The notes: generated from the sequence alone by a model not told the origin. DNA of 64,000 bases from Pyrobaculum sp. 3827-6 (GCF_025641885.1 NZ_JAOTQN010000001.1:186001-250000); one strand, 5' to 3'. Shown: positions 1 to 8,275, numbered from the stretch's first letter. Numbers and translations are program-made.

Positions 1-966
1 ACGGTCGTGGTGGAGCAGTACAGAGACAACGTGGTTATTGTACACGCCGCTTTCGGCACGCTGGTCAACAGAGCACTTGGCAAACTTCTGGGCGAGTTGT
101 TGATAAAAGTTCTGGAGAGGCCCGTCGGCGTCCACCAAGATCCCTACGGGGTGATAATACAGTCCGCAGACAAGCTCCCGGCGGAGCTCGTCGTCTCGCA
201 GATTCGTAAACTATCCTCAATGGATGTGAGAGAGCTCGCTGAGTTGATAAAGTCGGCGCTGGTGAAATCCGGCTCGTTTAAACGCAGAATTCTCCACGTG
301 GCTAAGAGAATGGGGGCCGTGGACAAGGAGGCCGACGTCTACAACATCAGCATGTCGAAGCTGGTCGATGCGTTCAGCGGAACGCCAGTTTTCGACGAGG
401 CTTTGAGAGAGGCGCTTGAGAAAGACCTAGACCTTTCGCACACTGTGGAGATCCTCCAGAGGATAAGGACGGGCGAGATCTCGGTGGTCTACACAGCGGC
501 GCCGACGTACCTAGGCGACGTCCTCTACGAGAAGCTGTCCCATAGGCTGGAGATCATACCTCCCGAGAGGCTGAGGAGGCTGGTACTCGACAGCGCAAAG
601 GCCAGGCTACTTAACTACGCCATGTTAGCCGTGTGTCTAGAATGCGGGTGGTACGGCATGGTGCGCGTCGGCGAGGTCAACGAACTGGCGTGCCCAAGAT
701 GCGGCGGCAACAACGTAGGAGTCGTGCGCGTGGTACGTAGCGACAACCTAGAGAGGGAGGTCCGGCGCAACTACGAAGAGGTGAAGAAGACCGCCGAGAT
801 CCTGCGCAGACACGGCTGGGTTGGGCTGTACGCACTAGCCTCGCGCCTGCCCATCGAAACCGTGGAGAGCCTGCTGGCGGAGGCCGACGGAGCCGACATC
901 AACAGCTTAACCGAGAAGATACAGGAGATGGAAAAGGAGTATCTAAAACAGAGACTTCTTGAATAA
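1..966 (+). CDS. Lhr-type ATP-dependent helicase, C-terminal part (partial)
   Basis: This is the C-terminal portion of a large Lhr/Ski2-type helicase involved in DNA or RNA unwinding. The frame is open through base 1, so the helicase motor motifs lie outside the window and the true start is not visible. The motifs VHAAFGTLVNRALG and HQDPYGVI are typical of the Lhr core region that follows the two RecA domains. A four-cysteine zinc ribbon (CLECGW and CPRCGG) lies near the last third, followed by a helical tail. The gene ends 24 bases inside the convergent GlmU-like gene. The helicase family assignment is fairly secure, but the exact subfamily (Lhr1, Lhr2 or aLhr) cannot be settled from this fragment. 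Confidence 0.8.
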   Translation, partial: TVVVEQYRDNVVIVHAAFGTLVNRALGKLLGELLIKVLERPVGVHQDPYGVIIQSADKLPAELVVSQIRKLSSMDVRELAELIKSALVKSGSFKRRILHVAKRMGAVDKEADVYNISMSKLVDAFSGTPVFDEALREALEKDLDLSHTVEILQRIRTGEISVVYTAAPTYLGDVLYEKLSHRLEIIPPERLRRLVLDSAKARLLNYAMLAVCLECGWYGMVRVGEVNELACPRCGGNNVGVVRVVRSDNLEREVRRNYEEVKKTAEILRRHGWVGLYALASRLPIETVESLLAEADGADINSLTEKIQEMEKEYLKQRLLE

Positions 967-1947
967 GCGGCGTAGGTAGAAGGCGTAGAGGTCGCCTCTG
1001 CCGAACTGCGACAAGTCTCGCCTCACGTACTCCGCCGCCTTTTCTGCATCCATAGCCACCACCTCCCCGTCTTTGTATATCGAGAGCGGCGGCACATCTC
1101 TATCCACAACGCCGTAGAGATGGGAAAGCGGACCGATGAACCTCCCCCCGTATATCAAGGTGCCTATCGCCGTTTTGACAAACTCGCCGACCACCGGCCC
1201 CAGCTTCCTGTAGCCCTTTGACGTGTACGAGGGCCTTATCAGCCCCAGAGTGTTTTTTAGGTTAGACACGTTGGTCCCAGCTCCGAAGTTTACAAAGGGG
1301 GATACGTAGGAGTCGCCTAGATACCCGCCGTGTTGCTTACGGGTGTAGGCGTCTAAGACTGCGTTCTTGACCTCGTCCCTGGCCTTGGAGTCGTAGTACA
1401 GAGCGGCGCCTGGCCGGACGTAGGTAAACGGCAGCACCGCGGACGACGGCCCCACGACCACCGGCCCCTCGACATATGTGTACTCGTACACCCTCCCCCT
1501 GACGTAGGCGTCGCCGCGCACGTCGCCTCTCACGTCGCCCCTGACCAACTCCACTCCGAGGTCCCTCAGCCGCGCCAACGCGGCCTGCATAATCTCGACG
1601 TTGTTCTCTATGATATCTGCGAGTGATTCAAGAGGCGTAGCCGTCTGCTCCGCCCCGCCTAGATTAATTCGGGTGCCTCCACAAGCCAAATTCCTTGTCT
1701 TAAGTAGATGAGGCACGCATCCAACCTCCACCTTCGGCACGTCGTGAGGCGTGCCCTCTCTAATTTCAAATCTGCAACCCTCTAGTATAAGTGGGAGGTC
1801 TATCTTCTCCTCTACGTATATGACCACCTTCCCCGCCTCGCACAGCGACAGCGCCGCCAGCTCCACGAGCCTAAACCCACCCGCGATTACGTACGGCGCC
1901 GGCGCCGCGAGTTCAGGCGCGATGGAGCCGGTCAAGGCGATCTCCAT
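943..1947 (-). CDS. GlmU-family putative sugar nucleotidyltransferase/acyltransferase
   Basis: The C-terminal half resembles the left-handed beta-helix of GlmU-like proteins: GGYLGDSYVSPFVNFGAG followed by TNVSNLKN is the signature of the GlmU-family putative sugar nucleotidyltransferases. The N-terminal half is a weakly conserved, possibly degenerate nucleotidyltransferase domain. A three-fold VRGD repeat just before the helix looks like one turn of the solenoid. The start chosen is the ATG at 1947 rather than 1965, because the AT-rich element at 1967-1975 then sits about 25 bases upstream, as expected for a leaderless transcript. The 3' end overlaps the convergent helicase gene by 24 bases. 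The substrate is unknown; sugar activation for surface glycans is an inference. Confidence 0.7.
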   Translation of the reverse strand: MEIALTGSIAPELAAPAPYVIAGGFRLVELAALSLCEAGKVVIYVEEKIDLPLILEGCRFEIREGTPHDVPKVEVGCVPHLLKTRNLACGGTRINLGGAEQTATPLESLADIIENNVEIMQAALARLRDLGVELVRGDVRGDVRGDAYVRGRVYEYTYVEGPVVVGPSSAVLPFTYVRPGAALYYDSKARDEVKNAVLDAYTRKQHGGYLGDSYVSPFVNFGAGTNVSNLKNTLGLIRPSYTSKGYRKLGPVVGEFVKTAIGTLIYGGRFIGPLSHLYGVVDRDVPPLSIYKDGEVVAMDAEKAAEYVRRDLSQFGRGDLYAFYLRRLFKKSLF

Positions 1948-1987
1948 GAATAGACTTATTAACACGTATTTAAAAAGTGGCGGGGCG

Positions 1988-2713
1988 ATGATCGAAAAAG
2001 CCGTGAAAAAAATCCTGGGGGTGGAAGATGTGCCTAAGTGGCTGGAGAGAGAGGTGTTGAGAAAAGTGGAAGAGGGCCTAGACGTGGACAGCGCCGTGAG
2101 CTACCTAGCCCCGTTAATCGCGGAGGTGCACAGAACAAACCTAGCCAAGTTCCGGCCCGGCGGCGCCAGCATTAGGAAGGCCTCGGTGTTTCTAACAGCG
2201 GAGTTGATAGAGCGCCTAGGCTACAACCCCGAGTTCATAGAGCTGTTCGGCTCCACGCTCCCCGCCGCGGCGAGGGGCGGGGGGACGTATACGCCCGTTG
2301 TTCCTATTTTCGACAGGAAGAGGAAGTCGCTGTACCTCGCCTCCAAAAGCAGGAAATACATGCGTAGCGTTATACAAATTACAACCACGCCAGACGCGGA
2401 GGGCGTATTAGCCGAGGTGGTCAAGACGCAGAAGCCGCCCTACTACTACCTATACACATCGGCAAACGTCGGGAAGCTCATCGAAGACTCGGTGCCCATC
2501 ACGGCGACGGTAAACAAAAAATTCAGACACCTCTACTTCTACTGGAGGCTGTTTAGGGAGCGCGGCTTCCTTGTGCTCGTGGGGAGGGAGATCGGCGGCG
2601 TGTCTGTGGACATCCTCGCCGTGGGCCTCGGCAAATACGCCGTGGTGACCGGCGCAAGCCCCAAGAAGTTGAACAGGTTAAAGAAGGTAGTAGACTCGGT
2701 TTACCTCGTCTGA
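1988..2713 (+). CDS. Conserved hypothetical protein (241 aa)
   Basis: I do not recognise this protein. It is a soluble, basic protein of 241 residues with no signal peptide or membrane span. The longer open frame begins at 1751, inside the antisense gene, so the ATG at 1988 is the sensible start. The C-terminal third (FRHLYFYWRLFRERGFLVLV, then the strand VSVDILAVGL) has an alpha/beta pattern that loosely recalls small nuclease folds, but no catalytic set can be identified. It is divergent from the GlmU-like gene with only about 40 bases between starts, and it overlaps the end of the next minus-strand gene by 13 bases. Confidence 0.7.
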   Translation: MIEKAVKKILGVEDVPKWLEREVLRKVEEGLDVDSAVSYLAPLIAEVHRTNLAKFRPGGASIRKASVFLTAELIERLGYNPEFIELFGSTLPAAARGGGTYTPVVPIFDRKRKSLYLASKSRKYMRSVIQITTTPDAEGVLAEVVKTQKPPYYYLYTSANVGKLIEDSVPITATVNKKFRHLYFYWRLFRERGFLVLVGREIGGVSVDILAVGLGKYAVVTGASPKKLNRLKKVVDSVYLV

Positions 2714-2985
2714 GCCGCCGCCTTCCTCCTCTCCCTGATTCTGGCCACTTCCTTCTCGATGAGGGAGAGGTGGAAGCCGAGCTCCTCAATGGCGAATTTC
2801 TTAGCCACATCCCTGCCGTACTTGATAAGCTCCTCCGCCTCCTCCAGCCTCTTCTTCCTCACCTTCTCATACGCCGTATACACAACGCACTCAACCAGCT
2901 TCTCCCTGAACTCAAGAGCCTTCGCGGAGTTCCCCTCCTTCTCCGCCCAGTTTACCAGCCTCTCCCACTTGCCACATATAGGCAT
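2701..2985 (-). CDS. Small helical hypothetical protein
   Basis: This is a 94-residue, strongly charged, mostly helical protein of unknown function (residues such as EEAEELIKYGRDVAKKF suggest amphipathic helices or a short coiled coil). It lies directly downstream of the ribbon-helix-helix gene on the same strand, with about 30 bases between them, so the two are probably co-transcribed. An alternative GTG start at 3003 adds six residues. The ATG at 2985 fits better with a possible TATA element (TTTATTAA) near 3011-3018. Confidence 0.6.
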   Translation of the reverse strand: MPICGKWERLVNWAEKEGNSAKALEFREKLVECVVYTAYEKVRKKRLEEAEELIKYGRDVAKKFAIEELGFHLSLIEKEVARIRERRKAAAQTR

Positions 2986-3015
2986 AGCGCCAACTCTAAA
3001 CACGGTTAATAAAGT

Positions 3016-3519
3016 TTACTCAATTACAGACAGCTGAGCCTTGAGCCTCATAAGCTTCATATACTCCTCCTCCATACCGAGCTTCCTAGCAGTCTTCAAA
3101 GCCCTGGCAAGCTTCTTATTCAGCTTCATTGCGATTTCGGGATTCCTGGGGACGACCCCAGCCTTTACTTTTCTCAAGTAGTCCTCCACGTCTTTAATTA
3201 TAGACGCCACCTCGTCTACGGCCAGCTCGAATTCCACGTCGTCTACAGACGAGGCCTTCTGCACATTAACCGTGAGGACGATGGGCTCCACCACGACCCT
3301 CTCCCTAGGCCTCTCTATGTTGTACTTACCCAGGAGGTAGCCAGCTATGAGGTAGCGGACTAGTTCAGAAACTCCATCGAGGCCCTCCCTCTTCGCCAGC
3401 TCCTCCAGCACAGACTTCACCTTTCTGTGCACCCTTACAGATACAATCGCGCCCTCCTTGTCCGGCGCCCTGAACAAGTCGTTGTACGTCAAGTCAAATT
3501 CCCTGACCTGGCCGCTCAT
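3016..3519 (-). CDS. Ribbon-helix-helix (CopG/Arc-like) DNA-binding protein
   Basis: The segment from about residue 25 to 65 (IVSVRVHRKVKSVLEELAKR, then GVSELVRYLIAGYLL) has the strand-helix-helix pattern of a ribbon-helix-helix DNA-binding domain. A charged helical C-terminal half of about 100 residues follows and may mediate oligomerisation. The target is unknown. A TATA box (GTTATATA, 3538-3546, read on the minus strand) lies about 24 bases before the ATG, giving a leaderless transcript. The small helical gene downstream probably shares this transcript. No toxin partner of recognisable type is present, so a toxin-antitoxin role is not supported. Confidence 0.7.
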   Translation of the reverse strand: MSGQVREFDLTYNDLFRAPDKEGAIVSVRVHRKVKSVLEELAKREGLDGVSELVRYLIAGYLLGKYNIERPRERVVVEPIVLTVNVQKASSVDDVEFELAVDEVASIIKDVEDYLRKVKAGVVPRNPEIAMKLNKKLARALKTARKLGMEEEYMKLMRLKAQLSVIE

Positions 3520-3652
3520 ATCTCAAAGACTCCCAGAGTTATATACCCCAAACGCCTAAATTCAATATTTACACCAACTTGGATACACCCCCTCCACGGG
3601 GTAGCCATTGCCCTTATAAATCACGTTTTTTAAACCCCAGCAACACGCCGCC

Positions 3653-4720
3653 GTGTTGGAGCTGTTGGTAATAATACCCTTCGTACTCCTCGCCGCGGCG
3701 GGCCTCGCCAGGGAGTACAGCTTCTGGAGGGGGGGAGGCGGGGGGCATGTACAGACCTGTAGAAAAATCAGCGTGGTGATCCCCATGAGGGGAGTCCACG
3801 CAGCCACCGAAGACAACCTGAGGGCGTTGACCTCGCAGAAGGTGAGCACAGAGGTTGAGTACGTCTTCGTCGTAGACTCGGCGGCGGACCCCGCCTATGA
3901 AGTCGCCAGGAGATACGGGAGGGTTCTCCTCAGCGAGGGCGAGGGGAAGAGCGCCGCCCTGGCCACCGCGCTTAGGAACGTATCCGGCGACTGCGTAGTA
4001 TTTGCAGACGACGACATCAGGCCGGGGCCGCACTGGCTCACGGAGATGACGGCGCCCCTCTCCAGCTACACAGCCGTCACTACATACCGCTGGTACCTCG
4101 GCAGAGGCCTCTGCCACAAGGTGAGGCTGGCCATCAGCAACATGGGGTTCCCGGCGATGCTGGACAAGAGGTCTAGGTTCGTGTGGGGAGGCTCCACGGC
4201 CTTTAGGAGAGACTTCGCCGAGAAGACAAGGCTCGCCGACAGACTGCCTAGATACGTAAGCGACGACTACGCGGTGTACTCAGCCATAAAGGAGCAGGGA
4301 GGCGGGATCTGGTTCGCAAAAGGCGCCATAGCCCCCACGCCGGACCCGGATTGCAAACTGGGCGAGGCATTCTGGTGGGGAGTTAGACAGATCCTAATGG
4401 TGAAGTGGCACGCCCCCGCGGGGTGGTACGCCGGGCTTGTTATATACACGCTGGGCTTCCTGCTCTCCGTGGCGCTGCCGGCGGCCGGCCTCCTAACCGG
4501 CGACAGGTGGCTACTCGCCGGGCTAGCGCTCCACCCCATCAACCTATTTAAAGACGCCGTGAGGGCGCGGGGCGTGAGGAAACACGCAGGCGTCCCGATC
4601 AGCCCCGCCACGGTAGCCGCGACGTGGGCCGTGGGCAACTTCGTAATCCCACTCGCGGTGTGGACCTCTGCGTTTGTCAAGTGCGTCAACTGGAGGGGGA
4701 GGAGGATATGCCGGCAGTAG
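3653..4720 (+). CDS. Membrane-bound family 2/21 glycosyltransferase
   Basis: A processive-type GT-A glycosyltransferase resembling ceramide glucosyltransferases. An N-terminal membrane helix (residues 3-20) precedes the catalytic domain, which shows VVIPMRG, the acidic VVDS motif, FADDDI, GGSTAFRR, the SDDY aspartates and a (Q/R)xxRW-like motif (RQILMVKW). Three or so C-terminal membrane helices follow. It should transfer a sugar from a nucleotide donor to a lipid or dolichol acceptor at the cytoplasmic membrane face. The start is a GTG; TATA-like elements lie at 3612-3620 and 3626-3634. The C-terminus overlaps the next small membrane-protein gene by 13 bases, suggesting translational coupling. 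Confidence 0.8.
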   Translation: MLELLVIIPFVLLAAAGLAREYSFWRGGGGGHVQTCRKISVVIPMRGVHAATEDNLRALTSQKVSTEVEYVFVVDSAADPAYEVARRYGRVLLSEGEGKSAALATALRNVSGDCVVFADDDIRPGPHWLTEMTAPLSSYTAVTTYRWYLGRGLCHKVRLAISNMGFPAMLDKRSRFVWGGSTAFRRDFAEKTRLADRLPRYVSDDYAVYSAIKEQGGGIWFAKGAIAPTPDPDCKLGEAFWWGVRQILMVKWHAPAGWYAGLVIYTLGFLLSVALPAAGLLTGDRWLLAGLALHPINLFKDAVRARGVRKHAGVPISPATVAATWAVGNFVIPLAVWTSAFVKCVNWRGRRICRQ

Positions 4721-4938
4721 ACTACTCTGCTCTGTGGGCCGTCATAAAAACTGCCTTCTACGCAGTGGCCTCTATACTGGCCGCGCTGGGCCTCGGCGAG
4801 GCGGGCGGCCGCGTCATGGCTACGCTTCTATTCGCCGCGCTGTTTTTCCTAACTGGAGTTTTTAAAAAGACGCGGAGAGTAGTGGGGCCACTACTGGCGA
4901 TAGCCATCATAACTTCAATACTCCTAGCGCTGGTATAG
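4708..4938 (+). CDS. Small membrane protein (76 aa)
   Basis: A 76-residue protein with hydrophobic segments around residues 12-30, 34-50 and 58-75. The start is taken as the ATG at 4708 because it is preceded by a strong GGAGG ribosome-binding site inside the end of the glycosyltransferase gene; a longer frame upstream (from 4624) would be entirely within that gene. The 13-base overlap and internal ribosome-binding site point to coupled expression with the glycosyltransferase. It could be an accessory subunit, but function is unknown. Confidence 0.65.
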   Translation: MPAVDYSALWAVIKTAFYAVASILAALGLGEAGGRVMATLLFAALFFLTGVFKKTRRVVGPLLAIAIITSILLALV

Positions 4939-4980
4939 CCCCCACCTAAGACGTCACGGGCCCCTGCCTCACGGCTACGC

Positions 4981-5316
4981 CGCGACGAGACAAACCTGTC
5001 ACAGATCCACAGTCCCAGTCCATACGTCGACGCCGTCGCTGAGATTAAGACAACGGGCCCTACATCAGTTACCCACGCGGCCGTGGAGAAGGAGGCGAGA
5101 TTCTACAAAAAAGGAGACGAGTCAGCGTGCTAGGCAGTCATACACGCCGGCGCTGAGGGCGGATGCGAGGCAGACTACACGAGAACAGCTACAGTGCTGA
5201 AGACGCTGGGAGTTGACAAGTGGATCAGAAAAGAAAAACACATAAAACTCACCGGAGGCGCATTAGACGCCCTCATGCGCCTAGAGCCCCATATGCGCCG
5301 CCCTAGGCCAATGCCA
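4981..5316 (+). pseudogene. Decayed PaREP2-like gene fragment with in-frame stop
   Basis: Between the small membrane gene and tRNA-Lys one frame carries protein-like sequence: EIKTTGPTSVTHAAVEKEA, then a TAG at 5131-5133, then continuing in the same frame with CEADYTRTATVLKTLGVDKW and LTGGALDALMRLEP. The absence of a frame change and the coherent sequence on both sides of the stop argue for a recently broken gene end. The block LTxGALDALMxLxP recurs at 42354-42395. From memory it resembles the C-terminus of the PaREP2 proteins that are repeated across Pyrobaculum genomes; that family name is an inference. No start codon or N-terminal portion remains. Confidence 0.6.
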
Positions 5317-5348
5317 AAAAATTTAAAAACACGTAGTGTATATGTAAA

Positions 5349-5445
5349 GGGCCCGTAGCTCAGCCCGGTTAGAGCGGCGGGCTTTTAAAGGGCTACGGCC
5401 CGGGCAACCCGTAGGTCGTGGGTTCGAATCCCACCGGGCCCGCCA
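5349..5445 (+). tRNA. tRNA-Lys (UUU) with 19-nt anticodon-loop intron
   Basis: A full cloverleaf folds with acceptor stem GGGCCCG/CGGGCCC, discriminator G and an encoded CCA at 5443-5445. The anticodon stem GCGGG/CCCGU flanks loop CUUUUAA, giving anticodon UUU at 5384-5386. A 19-nt intron (5388-5406, bounded by AAGGGC and CGGGCA) interrupts the loop after position 37, the canonical site. The T-stem is GUGGG/CCCAC and has no intron, unlike the three other tRNAs nearby. An AT-rich promoter element (ATTTAAAAA) lies at about 5319-5329. The intron is nearly identical to that of tRNA-Ile at 8101-8119. Confidence 0.95.
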
Positions 5446-6144
5446 GTACTTCCGTGTCGTCTCAGAGGGGGGCGATCGCGCCTTCGCCCTCTGTAGATCT
5501 CTAGGCCTGGCTGTGGTGTGCCTTTGGCTCTGTGCCGGGTTGGCGAGTTGGCTGAGGTGGAGAAGATCTTTTCGGCGCTGTCGGAGGCTTTGTACAGAGC
5601 GATGACGAAGGCTATGCCTAGGACGGCTGAGGCTATTGGGATGGGGGACAGGACGGCGCCTAGCACGTGTAGCCAAGCCACGACGCCGAAAGTCCCCACT
5701 CCCGTGTCGGCCTCCAGTTGACTCCATATCTTAAACCAGAAGATCCCCAGGGCTACGCCGATGAGCCACGTCAACGCCGCGAGGCCGCCGGGTATCTCCA
5801 GCGTGGCGGCCGGCGCCCCCGCCCTTACCGTGGCCGCGAGGTGCAGTACGTAGACCGCCAAGCCCAGCCCGGCGGCCAGCGTGATAATTATGCCGGCAAG
5901 GAGGAGGGAGGAAGCGTAACTACACAGGTTGCTTTTGAAATTTTTCTGAGTTTTGTAAAAGCCCTCCACGTCAAATACAGAGGGTAGGCGGAAGCCGCGG
6001 CGACGGCGACAAGCCACGCGGCAGGCGCATCGGCTAGAGGAAGATGACGACAGCTGAGGGCGAGGCGAAGAGGAAGACTAGAAAGCCTATGACTAACGCC
6101 TTATTTATCAGTGAAAGAGCGTCTGCAACCTTCCCATAATCCAC
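5385..6144 (-). pseudogene. Frameshifted membrane protein gene
   Basis: A TATA box (TATTTATG, 6162-6169 on the minus strand) lies about 22 bases before a GTG at 6144 that opens MDYGKVADALSLINKALV and a membrane helix, which stops at 6034-6036. Membrane-like sequence then continues in another frame (AAWLVAVAAASAYPLYL) and finally in a third (FDVEGFYKTQKNFKSN onward) with three to four further hydrophobic helices to about 5520. After that the frame runs through low-quality sequence into the antisense strand of tRNA-Lys. At least two frameshifts and a lost C-terminus make this a broken gene. The four- to five-helix layout is reminiscent of DUF996-type proteins, but that is only a guess. Confidence 0.6.
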
Positions 6145-6226
6145 CTACATACCTACTCAGGCATAAATAAGACGTGCCCCAGCCGGCGCGGACGGCTATA
6201 TTTATAAGTAGACCCTCTGCATCAGT

Positions 6227-7831
6227 GTGTGGTGGCGGGTCTTCCTCGCCGCCGTCGCGTTGGCCGCGTTGATAGCCGCCGCTGAGGTTAAGTGGGCGGC
6301 CTTCTCCAACCCGAGCGGCGGCCCGGACCTTCCGTGGGGGCTGTGCCTAGCTGGCGGCTACGTCTACGTGGTGGGATACGAATATGGGGCCCTGGGCGGC
6401 GTGAGGTGGCGCGTCGAGAGGCGCGACGCGGCTGACGGGAGGCTTGTGGGCGTGTGGACGTGGGACCCCACGCCGCTGGACGGCTGGCCCGCCTCGTGTG
6501 TCGCCGCTGGGGGCCGGGTCTACGTGGTGGGGCACGCGGGCGGCAGGTGGGCGCTGGCGGTGCTAGACGCAGACCTCAGGCCCCTGGCGCAGTTGGTGGA
6601 GGAGGTGGAAGGCGCCGCGTACTCCGCGGCGGCGGACGGGCTGTACCTCTACGTCGCCGGCTACGAGAAGTTAAACGAGCGTGACTGGCAGTGGCGTGTC
6701 GAGAAGAGGCGCCTCGGCGACCTCTCCCTAGCGGCCGTCTACACGTCTAACCCCACCAGCTACGTCGACGTGGCGAAGGGCATCGGCGTCGACCCGGCCA
6801 CGGGCCGTCTGTGGGTCGTGGGGGGCGCCGGAGACGTCTGGTGGGTGGAGATACTAGACAGAGAGCTACGGCGGGTCAAGGCGCGGGCGCTGGGCGGCTG
6901 GCTCGGCCCCGCGGTGGGCGTGGCGTTCGACGGGGTGGGCGACGCCTATGTCTACGGCGTAGGCGGCGTCGTCAAGTTCGGCGCAGAGGGGGAGCCCCTC
7001 TCCGAGGCAAAGCTACGGGACCCCGCCGGGGCCGTGTACGCAGGTGGGCGGCTCTACGTCGTTGCTCTGGACGGCGGGTACAGGCTGGCTGTCTACGGCC
7101 CCAGCTACGGCTCCCTACTGGCTAGGGTCGACGAGATCGACCTGACGCCCCAGATGTCGGGACGTGTATACGTAGGCGAGCCCCCCTACAGAGTTATCCA
7201 CCAGCGCGCCGCCTACGAGAGGGGCGTCGTGTACGCCGCCGTGGAGGCCGGGGCTTTTTCAGACGTCGGCTGGCTCATACTCTCCATCTCGCTGACGGCC
7301 CCCGTCACAGTTTCCGTGGTGGACGGCGCGGGCGCCCCGCGGGACTGGCTGGTAGAGGTGCTGGACCCGGCGGGTGCGGTGGTGGCCACAGGCAGGGGGA
7401 GGGTGGAGGCCCAGCTGTTGCCGGGGGAGAACTACACAGCCAGGGTCCACGGCCCGTGGCTGTACAACGCCACCTTCACAGCCGCCGAGGGCTACGTGGC
7501 CATCCGAGTCCCCACAGCCGTGGTGGAGGTGGCCGTGGTCGACGGCCGGCCTGCGGGGCCGCTCGCAGTGGTGCTCCGCGGCCCTGTGGAGATTCGCCTA
7601 GATGCCCCAGGCAGGTCCGAGGTGCCCGCTGGGAGGTACACTGTCGAGGTATACGCCGGCGGGAGAGCCGTCAAGGAGGCGGTGGAGCTGAAGCCCGGAG
7701 AGACGCACGTTATTGTGATCACGGCGCCAGAGGAGCGGAGGACATTTGCATACCTGCTTGCCGCGGCGTTGCTGACTGCCATCTCCGTGCTGTATGTCGG
7801 AATGCGGAGAGCCACAAGACGCGGCGGTTAA
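6227..7831 (+). CDS. Secreted, membrane-anchored beta-propeller-like protein
   Basis: A 534-residue surface protein. Residues 1-19 form a signal peptide ending near AAAEVKW. The next 330 residues contain repeated blade-like strands of the type GGxVYVVGxxG (for example LAGGYVYVVGYE, AAGGRVYVVGHAG, DGLYLYVAGYE), as in beta-propellers. The last third looks like two carboxypeptidase-regulatory or Ig-like beta domains (PVTVSVVDGAGAP, VVEVAVVDGRPAG). A C-terminal membrane helix (YLLAAALLTAISVLYV) with a short basic tail anchors it. The GTG start at 6227 lies about 24 bases after the TATA box TATTTATA (6199-6206), so the mRNA is leaderless. The ligand or enzymatic role is not evident. Confidence 0.8.
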   Translation: MWWRVFLAAVALAALIAAAEVKWAAFSNPSGGPDLPWGLCLAGGYVYVVGYEYGALGGVRWRVERRDAADGRLVGVWTWDPTPLDGWPASCVAAGGRVYVVGHAGGRWALAVLDADLRPLAQLVEEVEGAAYSAAADGLYLYVAGYEKLNERDWQWRVEKRRLGDLSLAAVYTSNPTSYVDVAKGIGVDPATGRLWVVGGAGDVWWVEILDRELRRVKARALGGWLGPAVGVAFDGVGDAYVYGVGGVVKFGAEGEPLSEAKLRDPAGAVYAGGRLYVVALDGGYRLAVYGPSYGSLLARVDEIDLTPQMSGRVYVGEPPYRVIHQRAAYERGVVYAAVEAGAFSDVGWLILSISLTAPVTVSVVDGAGAPRDWLVEVLDPAGAVVATGRGRVEAQLLPGENYTARVHGPWLYNATFTAAEGYVAIRVPTAVVEVAVVDGRPAGPLAVVLRGPVEIRLDAPGRSEVPAGRYTVEVYAGGRAVKEAVELKPGETHVIVITAPEERRTFAYLLAAALLTAISVLYVGMRRATRRGG

Positions 7832-8032
7832 CCACAAGCCACCTGCTCATCTACTTTCAAATCCGCCGGGCGGACGGGATGAGGCGTACGGGATATATAC
7901 AAACCCCCACCGCTGGACGCCTCTAGGCGGTTGGGCGCCACGAGCCGCGAACCCCCTCGGCGAGGCCAGGCGTGTAGCCAATGGCTACGTAACAGCCTCA
8001 GAGCTGAGTGAGACAAATTACGGCAACGGAGG
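7832..8032. other. Intergenic stretch with hairpins before tRNA-Ile
   Basis: No convincing gene is seen. A plus-strand TATA-like element (GGATATATAC, about 7888-7897) is followed by three short perfect hairpins: GCCG/CGGC near 7944-7961, GTAGCC/GGCTAC at 7974-7988 and CTCA/TGAG at 7997-8008. This could be a small RNA, but no family signature (C/D or H/ACA motifs) is present. Confidence 0.3.
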
Positions 8033-8158
8033 TGGTGGGCCCGCCGGGATTTGAACCCTGTCCCAAGCCCCCACGCGGGGGCTTGACGGGACCTCCCGGA
8101 TGCCCGGGCAGATGCCCTTTATCAGCCGGGCGCTCTAACCGGGCTAAGCCACGGGCCC
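8033..8158 (-). tRNA. tRNA-Ile (GAU) with two introns
   Basis: On the minus strand the acceptor stem GGGCCCG/CGGGCCC, discriminator A and encoded CCA (8033-8035) bracket a cloverleaf with anticodon GAU (8121-8123). A first intron of 19 nt (8101-8119) follows position 37 and is 16/19 identical to the tRNA-Lys intron. A second intron of 29 nt (8058-8086) splits the 5' side of the T-stem between CCG and GG; it forms a stem CAAGCCCC/GGGGCUUG plus a bulge-helix-bulge with exon GUCC pairing intron GGAC. Removing both restores a standard T-arm CCGGG-UUCAAAU-CCCGG. A TATA-like element lies upstream at about 8184-8192. Confidence 0.93.
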
Positions 8159-8275
8159 TGTCTGCATATATAATACGCCTTTTTAAGCTTTTCTCTACCC
8201 CTGGCTTTTTAGACGTTGAACATAGCCCCTCTCCTCAGCCTCCACATATTTCTCCGCAACGCAGGTGCCTTATGA

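Noticed and set aside
5131-5133. In-frame TAG in the PaREP2-like relic as a recoded (pyrrolysine or read-through) codon
   Set aside because: No pyrrolysine genes are seen, the lineage is not known to use it, and the fragment lacks a start and an N-terminal part; decay is simpler.
7974-8008. C/D box sRNA in the hairpin region before tRNA-Ile
   Set aside because: A CTGA occurs but no RTGATGA-like C box lies at a usable distance on either strand.
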